From positions 1,550,001-1,614,000 of the forward strand of contig JABWDB010000035.1 of NCBI GenBank assembly GCA_019614645.1: 64,000 nucleotides of DNA. Direction: 5' to 3'. A program made the position numbers and the translations under genes. Positions within the stretch are counted from its first letter, which is position 1. The number at the start of each line of letters is the position of its first letter. The notes below the pieces were generated by a model. The model did no database searches. It had not been told where the DNA came from and worked only from the letters and a program-made list of their open reading frames with translations. The stretch comes from Stratiolaelaps scimitus. Lineage: Eukaryota > Arthropoda > Arachnida > Mesostigmata > Laelapidae. Below are positions 10,001 to 23,019 of the stretch, one piece after another.

Positions 10001-11280
10001 TTGACTCACGCTACTCTTGTAGTTTGAGTCACTCATTAAGATATTGTCTATGAGTAACTCATAACAATATTAATGTTATCTCACTCGATAACACGGGATA
10101 GCGGAATCGATCTCGGCAAATCATATCTAGTTGTGTTGAAACCAATCCAATTCTCCCTGATAACAATGTCTATTTTAATAAAAGTTCGCTTTCAGTTAGT
10201 CGATATTATCAGTTTGTATGAGTTTCATAATGTGACGCCATTCTCTCTATCTAAGAATTCGAAGCACTACGTTTTTTACGTGACTTTACGGTTAGGCTTC
10301 CTTTTTTTTAGAACATCCCTCTGCTGTCATTGAACACGCTGGTGGCCGAGAACGAGCTTGAAGGTAACTGTATCATCTAGTTGTGGTTTTCAATTCGTAT
10401 ATGGTCTACTGTTGGACGAAATTAGCCCGGACGTTCGATCGAACTTCCTGTCAGAGCTTCTAGCTGCGACGGCAGATATTGCGGTTGTCCAAGCTATTCT
10501 GCTAAACAATGGGAATGATTTAAAATTAGCATGGTCAACTTAACTTAAATTTGCCACTAATACGACGCTGGCTCGCTGGACTCCGCCCCGTGACAGCGAT
10601 TTACGCGACGATCAACAACGTTTGCCCGATTGTGTAACACGCATCGGAAATCGGCGGTCGACCAATGACCTGATGGTATAGCTCTACACATTGTTTGCCT
10701 TGTGATGTTGTTAAATAATACGATACCTTTGTCTGGATTGCTCTCTCGCGAAATGCTGACGGCGCCGTTTCAGCTAAACTACGTACTGTAGCAGCCTAAC
10801 CATGTTGTGATACCTGTCATTCTGATCGATAATTTTGCAGGTTTTATTAGCTATTTCCGTATTTTGCACTGCAGTAACTCTTATTCACTCGAATTTATCG
10901 TCACATCTTTACCGCGACGCCAAAGAGTGGCGTGCGCATACATTTCAATAATTACAATCCATCCGATGGTGTTGAATAGATTGCGCAATGCGCAAATGAT
11001 TACCCCACCTCCGAAGCCTTTTTACCGAATCTCGGCAACATCACCGTCCTCCTGCGCGTTCCGGCTTTGTCAATGTAAATGAATTATGACTGACTCATTT
11101 CGCACGATTCTATCCCGAGGTCTTCTACAGCCATCATCGCCGCTGCCACAACCACCGCTGTCGACCGTGGTCAATACAACCCTAAAGAGTATCACCCTTG
11201 TGTCCCTCACCCTCAGTCTCCCACTCAACTGTAACAAAATCGGTCTCATCTTGCGCAAATTGACTCCTTATATACAAATA
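7020..11280. other. AT-richer intergenic or intronic DNA
   Basis: About 4 kb without a recognised gene. It holds CT-rich DNA near 7147-7186, a short (CA)n near 7539-7555, a small tandem repeat (listed separately) and an AT palindrome at 9153-9172. The open frames are short, with AT-rich codons and no domain signatures. Confidence 0.45.
8231..8302. repeat. Short tandem repeat, three diverged units
   Basis: Three consecutive units share the core AACAAACCAGGTAGAC. They start at about 8231, 8257 and 8285 and are 26, 28 and 18 bases long. The length differences come from loss or gain of an internal CAGGTAG piece, so this is a nested minisatellite. Confidence 0.85.
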
Positions 11281-11285
11281 TGTAT

Positions 11286-11286
<1 letters not shown>

Positions 11287-11317
<31 letters not shown>
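11287..11317. repeat. (TA)n microsatellite
   Basis: About 30 bases of TA repeats, flanked by TAGATA at both ends. Confidence 0.95.
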
Positions 11318-11318
<1 letters not shown>

Positions 11319-13660
11319 TACAGCATCCTCTCCTTTCCTCTCTCGTTCTCTATCGCGTCGCCACCGCCCTCCGTGGCCTTCCCCTTAAACCGAACGCGCA
11401 AACTTGGCCCGTAACGGTGTTACTCGTACGGTACCGTATCCTCGACTCAATTCTGCTCGCGACCACAACGTCCAGCCAAGCCGCCCGGCCGGCAAACCCC
11501 AGCAGTATTTTACATATATATATATACTATTAACACTCGAACCATCCCAATTACCCACCACGACGTCGATCGTATTCCATCTCCTCCTCCTCCTTAATAG
11601 CCTGTTCTGCACAGTAAAACACCGCTGGTTCTCCTTAATCTTGTTCTATTCTACGTTTTGTCTCTGCGGCGCCGTCGTTCCGTATGCCGCCTTGCGTCAC
11701 ACCCTCCGGTTTCTCATTTCACTTCTTCAACGCGTAAACCCTGTCCCGGCATCCTATTACGACGGTATCACCGGCCCACAATGGTCCACGTCCGTTGAGT
11801 GTCGTTGATGCGTTTGGCTTCTCGTCTATGATTCGTCGCCGGTCCAGGTTAGATTGGTCTGGTCAGTTTGTTTTTCTGCCTGGGCATAGCTTCGTCTAGC
11901 CACACCTAGCTGCCTAGACTCGCCTGCCAGCAAGCCTCTGGACGTCTGCGTGTGATTGGGTGATCTCTCTGCGCGAAGGGTTCGCCTGAGCGCCGGTAGC
12001 CGTTGGTAGCTGCTGGTCAGCAGGTATTAGCCGTTTCGAGCATTGTCCGTCGGCTGTCCACCGCGTCTTGCTACATACGTTTGGCATTGCCCCGTTTGGG
12101 AGATCGGCGCCGACTGCGCCGACGCGGCCACTGCAGTCACCCGGAGACAGCTTGACAACAGCGACAACGGCTCGGCGACCTTGGCGGACGCTGGTGACTC
12201 TCTGCGGTGGTGGTGGCGGCGGTGGTGTTGGTTACTGTTAGTGGTCGCCTAGCATATACGATACCTGTAGATTTAGCGACGCTAACACTGTGAAAGTCAG
12301 TTGGCTGTGGTGGTCCGGACGCCAGTAAGATGGCGAGACCGAGCTATGGTAGAATAGTTAGCGAGGACGGCGGCCGCAAACTTTGCACATCCCGTCTGAC
12401 TGGCCACATATATAATACGTACACGCTGCTAGCCTATTGCTCGTCCCAGACAAGCAACAAGAATAGCTTAGCTGCCTGCTTACTGCTAGAGGATCGCTCT
12501 ATTCTATCGTGTCTTCCTCAGTGAAGGCCGTAAGGATATATAGCTGTATAAACTAGTACCGGAGCGGTCCAGCAGACTCGAGTAGCACTAGTAGTAGTAG
12601 TAATAATAATATTATAATAGTAGCAGTCGTTGCATTTAAGGGGTCCCTCCCTTCGTAATGAAGCAATACGAAAGCGGTTCCGTGGACGTTAAATGTTTAA
12701 GGCCGAAAAAGTCTGCCCGAAAAAGTTTTCGCTCATTGCAGCAATAGTAATTGCCACCTTTGTGTCGAGCATCGGGCTCCGATTTTACTCGAGTTAGCCG
12801 CGAAGCCTACATGAGTGGGGACCCGTAGGATTTGGAGACGATGAATAGCGGCACAGAAGGGCGGCGGCGGCGATCACTTCAGATCTAGAGCAAGCACAGA
12901 GGGACAGCGATCGGGAGGAGCGGTGAGGTCGCTGGGAAAATCCAACAGGAACTGAATGAAATGAATCGGTAACAGCTCATAAGAGCTAATCACTGCTGAA
13001 GGTTGATTGCACACGACCTAATCATGGGGCCTTTTTTGCCTAGGACAGCCGCAACACTGCTGCAGTAGTCGCTGCTTTCGCCTGCTTCATATGTTGATTT
13101 GTTTGTTCATTCTGATATTGTGGTTGTTCATGATTACGGTGGATTACCAATATGCCAGCTCAATTGGGCCATTTTTGTCGCCCATACGGTTTCTTGGTGG
13201 CGGGGGCTGATGACTACGAAAGAGGCAGTCATTGACGACGAGCCAGCCACTACAACGACGATGCCATTTGAACAGAGCAGCAGGCCAAGGAAGGGAGAGA
13301 GAGAGAGAGAGTGAATCACCGCCTGAAGCACATGATTATGACCTCCCCATCCTCATGTCCCACTCGATGACCTTGGGTCAGACTCGTGTGTATAAATAAA
13401 ATAATATAGCTCGTTGGGCTAACGGACATATTAACATAGGATTGATATATTCCGTTAAAGCGAGAATGGCGTAGATACTATCTATGAATGCATAGAATGA
13501 CCCCATTTAAATAGATCCATCAACAAGCCTCTATCGCAGTTCTCGCTAAGGCACAACAACACTGATATGATAAGAACTTATATATGAGCTAATAATATTA
13601 TTTAGGATTATTTAGTACAAATATATTGTATAATAAATAACAATAATAATACTAAATAAA
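11318..13660. other. Region of mixed composition without a recognised gene
   Basis: This stretch varies between CT-rich (11.3-11.6 kb), CpG-rich (11.9-12.4 kb) and AT-rich (13.4-13.66 kb) DNA. An ATG in good context at 12330 opens only 64 codons of unrecognised sequence. A GA tract lies near 13293-13311. The GC-rich part around 12.0-12.4 kb could be a promoter or first exon, but no splice or protein evidence settles it. Confidence 0.35.
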
Positions 13661-13667
13661 AAAAAAA

Positions 13668-13684
13668 TATATATATATATATAC
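13668..13684. repeat. (TA)n microsatellite after an A run
   Basis: A nine-base A run continues into TA repeats. Confidence 0.9.
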
Positions 13685-14045
13685 ATTATCCTATTTGGTT
13701 ATATTGCAGGCTTTATTATCAGCCGTATAGCTTGCTAATAAGCGTGCGTAAGGTACACAAGCTTCCAATAACATCTCAGTTTTATAAATCAATACTAGAG
13801 AATATTCCCGAAACGATATTTCGTCAGCAGTCTTCTCGCTGCTGCTGCTGGCGCCATGAGCTACCGTCCGCAGTGCCAACTAGATCAATATATTCGAACC
13901 AAGAAAATCATAAGCTCAGTCGTTCTCGTTTAGGCACTCCGGTGTTCATTTGTTCGTAGATAGGGTCCAACTTGGAGACGACGTTGTAGCTCACTCAATC
14001 GCTGCGTTCTCTCTCGACCAATCATCACCTACGCGTACGCTGCGT

Positions 14046-14066
14046 TATATATATATATATATATAT
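14046..14066. repeat. (TA)n microsatellite
   Basis: About 21 bases of TA repeats. Confidence 0.9.
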
Positions 14067-14268
14067 CTTTTTTGTTTACTGGACGTGGCCAATTGTAGAA
14101 AATGTTGTATGCAAGTGTTAGCCAACCGGGAGGTGTGGGCTCCCTTTGGATTCCATCATTGTTGACTCCGCGAGGGTCACCCATTAAAAACAAGACTTCC
14201 TCCGTGTTACTGAAATAACGAGGAAGAAACGGACGAGCCGAAGTCACAGCATCCTTTCAGTCAGAGCG

Positions 14269-14291
14269 TTATATATATATATATATATATA
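14269..14291. repeat. (TA)n microsatellite
   Basis: About 23 bases of TA repeats, 200 bases from the previous array. Confidence 0.9.
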
Positions 14292-17200
14292 AACACTGCT
14301 TTTGCTATTTTTTTGCATCCTGGAGCTGCTCCTTTTCTTGGACCATGATTCGTAATTACTTTCCGCGAGAAAGCCACTTCAAGCCAAACGTGTCCGAGAC
14401 GTTTGACGTTCAGGTTTCGAATATATGCTACTGCTACTACTGCTGCAATTGATCTTGAAGTGAGCTTGTCCTGTTAGCGCTTGCTGCTCACCTAATACGG
14501 GCATAACAGGCTCACACGTACACTAACAGTAATAAGACCCAGGGCAGGAACAACAACAACAACAGCGAGCCGAGATGAGAGCCGTTACCACCGCCCGATG
14601 AGGTGCGGCCAGGTGGTTGTTATTTTTGACTAGCTTTGTTGTCTCGTTGTGGCATATTTAGGGGATGTGATGCCTGCGGCAGGCCCCGTGGCGGCGACAA
14701 CAACGACAGCGACCCTTCCTGCAGCGGAAACAACTACAGTTTGCTGTAGTGGCAGTTGTTTTGATGCTGAGGGATGCGGCTGCTGCTGCTGCCATTGTGA
14801 TGTCTGGCATTGTCGTCAGCCCACTGTTAGGCTCTGTTAGGTTGGCAGATAGGACATTTAGGCAGTTTGGCATTATAGTTATGTCGGTAGCCGACCAAGC
14901 TCTGTAAGCGAAACGCAAGACATGCTACTGAGGGTCCCGTAGAGGTGAGTTCGCGCATCTCGCTTCACTACATTACAGTGTTTGGGAGCAAGCAAATGAA
15001 ATCCTAGACAGACAAATGGGTGGACGTACCGACTGATCGAGCAATGGACCAATGCGAGGTGGTCTCACGAATGATCACACAGACATACACGAACAGCCAA
15101 AGAGGGGCACACATAAACCCGTACGGGGCAAGCCGCACTGGCCGGCCTTTGCCAATGACGGGTTTCAAGTATGGCGGACATCGTTGCTATTGTTGCTGCG
15201 GCTGCGTCAACGTTGAACAAAGCGGCTAACTGCTATACTCGCTTCTCATTGTTGTTGTCTATCGCTGTTGAGTGCCAGTAGTAGCAGTAGTATAGGCAGT
15301 TAAGAAAGCGCTCGCTATAATGCATACGAACACGGGCGCAATCATTCTTAGGCAGAAGACAAACATATCCGGAGACAGCGTTCGTACCTACTGCAGCCGG
15401 CTTACAATCTGGAAACGAGCGGTACAATACATCGCACAGCGCGCAAAGGGTAGGCTGAGAGCAGGCAATGCCACGCACGAGCTAGCTTTACGTATGGTTA
15501 CAAATGGTTACTGTTCGCGAGATGTTACCTCCCATCGATATCGACGCTGCACAAGTGTGCATTCATGTCGCAATAACGGACAATAAATACGGAACCGGCT
15601 GCTCCCATGCCAGGCGCGTTATGAAGCAAACGCGACCGTGACGCCGAGGTGAGTATACGACATCGGCGGCCGCAGCATCAGCAGCAGCAAGCGACGATGG
15701 GCGGAGGTACAACGCGATATCAGCAATGCTGTTTGTGGAAACGGTCTCGGCCAAGTGTTGAGCCATTCGCCGCAGGGGAAGAAGGCCGATGCAGTATCGC
15801 TCGCCGTAGAGCGACGAGGGTGGCTCGAGTTGGTTCGGGCATCGTCAGCACAAGCGGCAGACGAAACGATAGAGATTTGTGTTGGGCAGTCAGCCGACCG
15901 AGGCTCCTTTGCGTCAACTCGACGGCCACATAGGAGGAGACAGCACTAGAGATACTGAACTATCGTTTGCGTCATCTCTTACGTCGGACGGTGTTTGTTT
16001 TGACGTTCGTTGTCGTCGACACGAACACACACACACACACGAACGCACACACAAAGGCGGACTGGCAGAGCATATCTGTAGATTCGAATAGATGTGAATA
16101 TGTGGAGAGCCTGTGGAACGCAGTTGAATCGTAGTCAGCGGTTGTAGTTTGGCCGCTCGTTTGAAATATAATAGTTGACTGAGCTTTTCGAGATGATCGG
16201 TGCTTGTTTTGTGAGAGTGCTGCTTAGCTGACAGAGTATACGAGACGGCATTTTAGATTTATGCATCGAGACAATAGTGAAATGACGATTCATAGCAAAT
16301 GCGTTTGCAAACGGTAAAACAACTTAATTTAGCCGCTCTCGAAAAGGAACCACTCGCGTCGCATAGGCAATTTTACAATAATTAGCTAATTTTTTTTTGT
16401 CTAACCTTTATAATTCAGGGCACGTTTATCCCTTGTATAGTTCACAGACATCTCTACGAAAGCCGCATGGGGGGACATGATGCGCTCGCATGACCCCCTA
16501 TGGAATCAAGGCAACAACAGATGGCGAGATATCGAAACAAATCAAATTCTACGAGGAATGCTAATGACGTCCACCATTTCATCTGGATATTACCTTTAAA
16601 TGTACTAGAAATAATTCCGCGTATAGAAATTATGCGTAACGAATGTTACTACCGTATAAGGATATGAACTTTCTGCTTCTGTAGATCAAACACCCGGTAC
16701 GCACCGTATCTCGCCGAAAACAGCCACTAGACTTTTGCAGCGTGCGTGGGGGGAGCCGGGTGGGGCAATGATCATTGGTACGTACAATATCTCAAGGGGA
16801 CCCCTCTGCCAGACCCACCTCGAATCATCCGAAGATCAATCGGTTCACCCGTTCGACAAGTAATCTCTCAGCCGAGTGATGGGGAGGACTATGGAGGAAA
16901 ACGCAAGTGTTACATAATTCTATGAATAATGTATGTTGCGAGGCTGGAGGGACGTTGAACTATGTGGGATAAGGAACGTACGGAATATGACATGTGTAAC
17001 AATTACGATACAGTATATTCTAACATAGTTTACGCACATGAGCAGAATATGGTGATAGGAATTGAGCGCCCCTGAGGAGGTTGGAATGAAGCCGACCTGA
17101 TTGATTTTATAGCGAGCGTCCCGCTATTGTGTTCAATTATACATAGCCTGAAATGCGAGTCATACAAATTGATACAGTGTAGTGGCTACGAAAAAAAAAA

Positions 17201-18365
17201 GACACGGTAATTTTAGTCGAGCACCACTGACCGTCAGAGACTCAAGGAAGTTGGTTCATCACCTTGGTTGTTGCAGCCGTCGTTAGGAGTTTGTATCAAA
17301 GTTGTCCCTTTATCTAAGTGGTTGTGGTTGTAGTGGACGTATCGCCGGTTGAATAGGCGAGTCTGCGTGCAAACGCGTCAGTGAAAATAAAAGCGCACGC
17401 TCGCTTCGTCGCACCTGAGGTCTCATTCAAACTGATCGGGCAACTAGACGCGCCAAGCGACCTCGCAGTTAGCAGACTCGAACTACGGATCCCGACGTGA
17501 CATGACAACCATTATATAATTGCCCACAATTAGAATGGCGGATTCAGTGACGATCTTTCGAACACTCGATGGTAGCGAATTACTCGTTAGAACGGCTGGC
17601 GAAGGGGCGCGAAGATCCTTTAATTGTCTCCTCATTAGTGCCATACATAGTTGACTTCTACGATAGCACAATATGATATCAGAATTTATTTGAAGGATAC
17701 TTAAGAGAGAAGCGCTGATGAAGAGAGAACAGAGAGAGAGAGTGACTGAGACCAGGCGAACGACTCTGAGCGCAAATGGATCTCGTATGTACAAATATCA
17801 GGAGAAATCCAGGAGACGACCATCTCTCGGGTTGTCTAGCCGCATGAAAAGCGTTCATGCGCACTCCTATTATATACTCCATGCGCACCGTGATCCAGGA
17901 GGAAGGAATATGCAGGTGTTTTATTCAGAGACATATTGGTAGAAACTTTTCGCGCTCGAAATTCGACAGAAAAGATTCCAGCCGAGCTGTCTGAGTGCAG
18001 ATGCAATTTGACAACGACCACAAAATCATTCTGCGATCACGTATGTGCGTGTACAACCACTAACGCCGAAGAGGGGGAAGATATCCAAGTGATCCTATAG
18101 CCCGACTGACCTCGAACGATATTCGAGGCATTCTCGTAAAACCTTCGCAGATTACACACCGTTCCGAAACTCGTTTTAAATTCCATAGCGTCTCAACGTA
18201 TGCGCAACATGTAGCTCCAACCGCTGCACGGATTGCAAACGGCTTTTAAAGTTTGAAATAAATCCGTGAAAAATGCACCGACATTACCCGCATATGAGAT
18301 AGCCACATATTCTGCCACTGTCCAAGACCTCTACAGATTTAACGATATCGAATAATATGAGATGT
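14292..18365. other. Non-coding stretch, CpG-rich in part
   Basis: From 14.6 to 16.0 kb the sequence is moderately GC-rich with short frames open on both strands, then AT-rich from 16.2 to 17.2 kb. It contains a short (CA)n at about 16026-16041 and a hairpin at 16466-16503 (listed separately). None of the open frames has a recognisable domain, so I call no gene. Confidence 0.4.
16466..16503. other. Imperfect 14-bp hairpin
   Basis: CATGGGGGGACATG pairs with CATGACCCCCTATG around a ten-base loop. There is one A-A mismatch and one G-T wobble. It is short enough to be chance, and no function is inferred. Confidence 0.5.
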
Positions 18366-18392
18366 TATATATATATATATATATATATATAT
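18366..18392. repeat. (TA)n microsatellite
   Basis: About 27 bases of TA repeats. Confidence 0.95.
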
Positions 18393-18951
18393 GCATCAAA
18401 GATATTGATTCAGAATATGGTAACCGCCAATTGGGTTCTGTATTTGTGCGATTGTGTAGTGTCATCGTATCAGGTAGACAGAAACTGGCGAACAGCAACG
18501 AGAGAAAAACCCAGCTCCCGGAGAGACGCCTAGGCAATAATCGACCTGCCGAATTCTCCTCAGCACGGAACAGCAAGTACCGGCTATCCTTAGGCCCCCT
18601 GACGGCCCACAATGATTTCTTGTCTGGCCTCGATTCCAGACGCGATTTTCGTTTCCGCCACCGAATTTTCCGCAAGGAGACCCATCTCTGTCGCAAGCGC
18701 GCCCGTCTGCGGGCAATTCACACCCTTTGTATCAAACATAATAATAATTAACGTTAGAATCGAACACTTCAATATTCGTTATACTCCCGCATCAAGCATA
18801 GGTGCGACGGTCGGTGACGAGCAATTGAACCCAGTGGCTTTCTCTACCCGCCAGCATACCTGTCCATCGGGAGACGTTGTACATACTAGTGGGAGGACTG
18901 TTTATTGCACACTTCAATACTTCATATATTCAATAACATTAATTCACGTAT

Positions 18952-18960
18952 CCCTCTCTA

Positions 18961-18991
<31 letters not shown>
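18952..18991. repeat. (CT)n microsatellite
   Basis: About 40 bases of CT repeats with a few TGT interruptions. Confidence 0.95.
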
Positions 18992-19987
18992 GACTGTAAG
19001 GTGAGGGCGAAGAGGGAACATCACACTTCAATACAACGGTCCTTTGGCCCACTGCAACAGAAATTCTAGGGGACGTCACAATAAAGTTGTGCATTGAGCT
19101 TTAGGTTTACTGGCTTCTGCTCATACTCATCGCGGTTGCTCTTAGAGCAGCTCACCCTCCCCACAAGGGAATGAGTTCAGCATGCGGCCAGCGGTTGCTA
19201 CAGATAATGAGATTAGTTGCTTTTGCTGGAAGAGCAACGAATCATAAACATATACTGTCTGTTGCTTTCCCCCGGAGTCGCAATGTGGCTATTGGACGGA
19301 TAAGGCCACGCCACTATTCCACTTGGTCGTAATCTGCCAACAATGTTACTGATCTGCGAACGTGACCACGGGAACGGGACTAAAAACAGCCTGTCACGCT
19401 AAAGACACGTTTGCTCGGCTGTTAGCTAATGCGGGTACGCCCATAGACGCGTGCCTACGGATCTGGACGAATTGAATCGAATTATAGCAGTGTGTCTATC
19501 TTGAATCAGCCTATGAGAGCAGATGGTGTCTGTTGTACAATGTCCATGACACAGATCGTATGCTATCGCAGTTACTCTGTAAGGGCTAAAATCCCCGTTG
19601 GGGATTCAGCTTTGCTTTGCTGTATTGGTTATGTTGCTGTCGATAGAACAGTCATAGGTGGACGTGTCATATCTTGACGATAATTGGTAGAGACGCTAAC
19701 AGGCTTTTTTCAAATGGCCTATTTTTTAAGGGGAAACCTTGCTTTATTGCTAAAGCTATTCAATTTGACATACGGACACCTCTTGCACATAGCTCCGGCA
19801 TCCGGCTCTTCTTTATCCCGGGTGAGCCTCTCAAAAGCGCCGATCGTGCATCTTCCCTCAGCCAGTTTAACGTAGTTTAACCATCAGGCAGAAACATCTA
19901 CATGTTTCCTCGAATCGTTCATGGATACGCGTTTTATATCCGATCAATGTAAGATCGATCAATGTGCATCAACCACCATTGTTCCAA
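18992..19987. other. Non-coding DNA
   Basis: No recognisable gene or repeat was seen between the CT array and the SINE insertion. The frames are short and lack domain motifs. Confidence 0.4.
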
Positions 19988-20000
19988 CTATCCAATATAC
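19988..20000. repeat. Target-site duplication, left copy
   Basis: CTATCCAATATAC immediately precedes the SINE and recurs exactly at 20269-20281. Two further As at 19986-19987 also match, but on the other side they cannot be told from the poly-A tail. Confidence 0.9.
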
Positions 20001-20268
20001 GTCCCCTGGATGGTCTAGTGGTGAGCGTCTTAGACTACTAGACCGGAGGGACACGTGTAGTGTTGGGTTCAAATCCTGTCGGACGCTTTGGAGAATCTTT
20101 GGAGTTCTTTATCGTCTTTCTTTATCTGAGGATTCTTGTCAGGTACGAGTAAGGCAGAGAATAAGCAAAGATGGCGGCCCAGATAGGTCCTCATAGTAAT
20201 ACCTAAAGGTTAAGAGCTGAGGCCTGTCAGATAAAGGAACAGCTAAGAGTCAGCTTGAAAAAAAAAAA
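20001..20268 (+). mobile_element. tRNA-derived SINE with poly-A tail and intact target-site duplication
   Basis: The 5' part is tRNA-like, with an A box TGGTCTAGTGG at 20011-20021 and a B box GGTTCAAATCC at 20066-20076. Both match the RNA polymerase III internal promoter consensus at normal spacing (about 55 bases), and the start TCCCCTGGATGGTCTAGTGG recalls tRNA-Glu. The arms do not fold as a full cloverleaf. An unrelated body of roughly 170 bases follows and ends in a run of about ten As. Perfect 13-bp direct repeats flank the element, the mark of LINE-mediated target-primed insertion. The intact duplication and tail suggest a fairly recent insertion. SINEs depend on a partner LINE, and no LINE with a matching 3' end is visible in this window. 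Confidence 0.85.
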
Positions 20269-20281
20269 CTATCCAATATAC
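20269..20281. repeat. Target-site duplication, right copy
   Basis: An exact repeat of the 13 bases at 19988-20000, directly after the SINE poly-A tail. Confidence 0.9.
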
Positions 20282-22890
20282 TGCCCATATAACGCATGTT
20301 GTCTGTACCCCATTCAAGAAGCCAGCCGGACACCAGACCTTACTCGTTCACGCCCGACCTCAGAACTCAGCGAAGTGAGGTTGCGTCTGAGTGATAGTGG
20401 TAACTTTTGCTTCTACTTTCGTAGGGAGCACAATGTCGAGCTGGGCGTGAAATTCAGATGATTAATTATCAAGCAAATGAAAGGTTTGGTTGCAAAGCGT
20501 TAATGGGATAAGGGTAAATGTTGGACTACGCGTGCACCCTGTCATAGCTCAAGTGATAAATCTCAATGACTGGCCTTAATCACCTACCACAATCTGCATC
20601 CAACATCGGAGACATGAAACAGCCACTCCTTCGATCACTTTGCTGAACCTCTTACCTGATTATAGCAGGCAGACAGGTCAAAACAAATTGGAGTAAGTTA
20701 GATGAAATGTACATATATACGAAATGGCAATGGCGTCAATAATTCAGCATAGCAGAAATTAAGAGCCACTTTAATTATCCACTGAAAGTCGCAGTGCAAT
20801 AGAGACGAATGCCTCTATTCTAGAGGCGTTTGCTGCAGACTCTGAGGTGCTATGAGTCCTTCAATTAGGCCCTTATTAACTAGGACGAAAACTGAGCGTG
20901 CCCATAGTCTGGACTGAGCCTCGAAAGCGAATACTATAGTGGAGAAGGCAAGACATGCCAAGAATAACCCAGCGATTGATCGGCTCCCACATTGAATGGA
21001 TGCATATCATAGTCTCATAGTCGGCCGTGTGCGGGCATATTGAAATCCTTGATCCTAGGAGAGTCGAATACACCCACATACCCGCTGCTGTCCTCCTCGA
21101 AGCTAAGTGTTCGAGTTGCGCACACATCAAGGTGCAGCTCTCTTTAACAGCGCAATATGCGATTATATCGACATCAGATGAGATACCATCTCCACGTCGT
21201 CAGCAGATGACACGGCCTAATGTACGAGTCTAGGTACATGTCGAATTTGCAAGCAATAACAGCCACTCGTTGTACGCACATAGGCTGCGCGAACATTAGG
21301 TGATCGTTGAGGTCGTTTGGAGCTCAGCCGGAACAGCAGTCGTAAATGCCGCAGAGGACTTCAGTGTGCACGGCTTTGGAGCCGACAGCAGAGCTGGTTA
21401 AAGCTGACGGGAAAGATGGTCACATTAGTCCGCTGTATTGATTACGGATTGCAAATAAATAACTCGCCGCTTTCCGGGCGAGTTCCCGGCGAACGCGTTT
21501 TTAGCCCGTTGTATGCTAGTCGTACCATGAGATAATGCAATTGTATACTCAATATGTCTAGTTGTGTACTAATCTCTAGTCTAACTGATGAAGCTGTTAA
21601 CTCGACCTCGGAAGTTTTTCTAGAATTGCCGAGATGTTCTCATAACACCCCTCCCGCAAGTACTGGATGCGGTATCTCGCATCTGATGGCCGAATCGATA
21701 GTCTGTAGCTTGCGGTACAAGATTGTGCTGCGCGTCGCTGGGGTTTGTACGGTGACCTTTTTGCGCTGTCCTCCTGATTGTACCAGCGATTAAAAAAGTG
21801 AGGGGGCTATCATTGATCGCTCTGAGTTTCTTTAAAAAGTTCTCTATTCTTCATAAATGTTGGTCGCATACCACATATCATATATATATATATATAGATT
21901 TGATCGATTGGAGACAGTTCCTCTCTGCAGATGATGTGTGGTACAAACAGAACACTATAAGTGTATCCTAGGCAGCCAAACAAGGTAGTTTCATCGTCTA
22001 ACGACATGTCGTTCTCGTTCATAGACAGAGAGCACTTTTGGGCGTGTGACGCCTGCCGTCCTCCCACCCATCGTTCTATTGCAGATTTAAATACAAAATA
22101 GGCAGCACAACCCGACTAACCGAGTTGCTCAGCGATACAACGAGAGCTTCCGGCCCCCTCGAAGGTCGGGTCCAGAAGATCGTTCCGGTTGGTGTTTCTC
22201 GCTTGCACCCAGCTGACGAAAACGGAGCGTACCCGAATCCCATGCACTGTTCCGTGTCAGCTAACGGCAAAACGCGCCGAGGCTAGTCATCCATTAAGAG
22301 ACAAACGACTGCGCACCACGCCATTGTCTTTAAATTGGTACGCTGTTTGGTAGACAATAGCACCGCTGTTCGCATCGCAACGCCGCCCGACTCGTCGTGT
22401 GATATCCCGTATAAGGTGCTTGAGGTTGGACGCCTGTACGTCCCGACGCATGCTGTACGACTGGGCCGCGCAATTTCGCCAGTAAGTAACAAATTGTAAT
22501 GCCCCACGCTGATTGCCGGCGCCCAGGTACTTTACCAGTGTTAAATACCCCACCGTCTATCTCTCTCGTTATTTTGCTTGTTGTATGCGCGAGAGCGTGC
22601 GAGATCACAAGAGGGTCTTTATCTAGGGCGATAACAAAAAACGCCGCTGAGATATACGGCACTGAAAATATGCGTTATCAATCGATAATTCGTAAATTTG
22701 TCAGTAATTTAATTAGGTTATGCCAGCGCGGGGGTTCTGTGGGCACCACGCGTTCTTAGCCGCCGGAGAGATTTCCATGAGCGCCTCGTGCGGGTTCATA
22801 CTGCGCGCCCGATAAGGCGCGTGGTGCCGATATTTCAGCAGTAGTAGTACTGACGGTGGTAGCTTTGAAGGAAGGCGAGATAAGTTCACC
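20282..22890. other. Non-coding DNA with possible decayed transposon sequence
   Basis: Ordinary-looking DNA with a short (TA)n array at 21880-21896. From 22.0 to 22.8 kb it is more GC-rich and open in several frames, mainly on the minus strand, without a clear domain. It may belong to the same decayed element as the RT-like fragment at 22.9 kb, but this is only a guess. Confidence 0.3.
21880..21896. repeat. (TA)n microsatellite
   Basis: A short TA array. Confidence 0.85.
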
Positions 22891-22893
22891 GAC

Positions 22894-23019
22894 ATGATCC
22901 TTGAAGCAGTACAGCTATCGGGCGGTGCCGAGGCCGTTGGAAGGTTATGGAAATTCTTTGAAGCCATCTTATTCTATCTATCCTATCTCTGCCACAGCAT
23001 AAACATCCCTGGACACTAG
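22894..23019 (+). pseudogene. Possible fragment of LINE reverse transcriptase
   Basis: A 41-codon open segment reads MILEAVQLSGGAEAVGRLWK then FFEAILFY. Its spacing of an acidic/Leu start, a Gly-Gly turn, an Ala/Val-rich helix and a Phe-Phe-x-x-Ile-Leu end loosely resembles the finger region of non-LTR reverse transcriptases, where the pattern is roughly E-L-L-x-x-G-G-x-x-x-x-x-x-L-x-x-L-F-N-x-I. No downstream catalytic YADD motif was found. This is a weak call and may be chance. Confidence 0.18.

Noticed and set aside
20001..20085. Functional tRNA-Glu gene
   Set aside because: It does not fold into a cloverleaf and is continuous with a SINE body, poly-A tail and target-site duplication.
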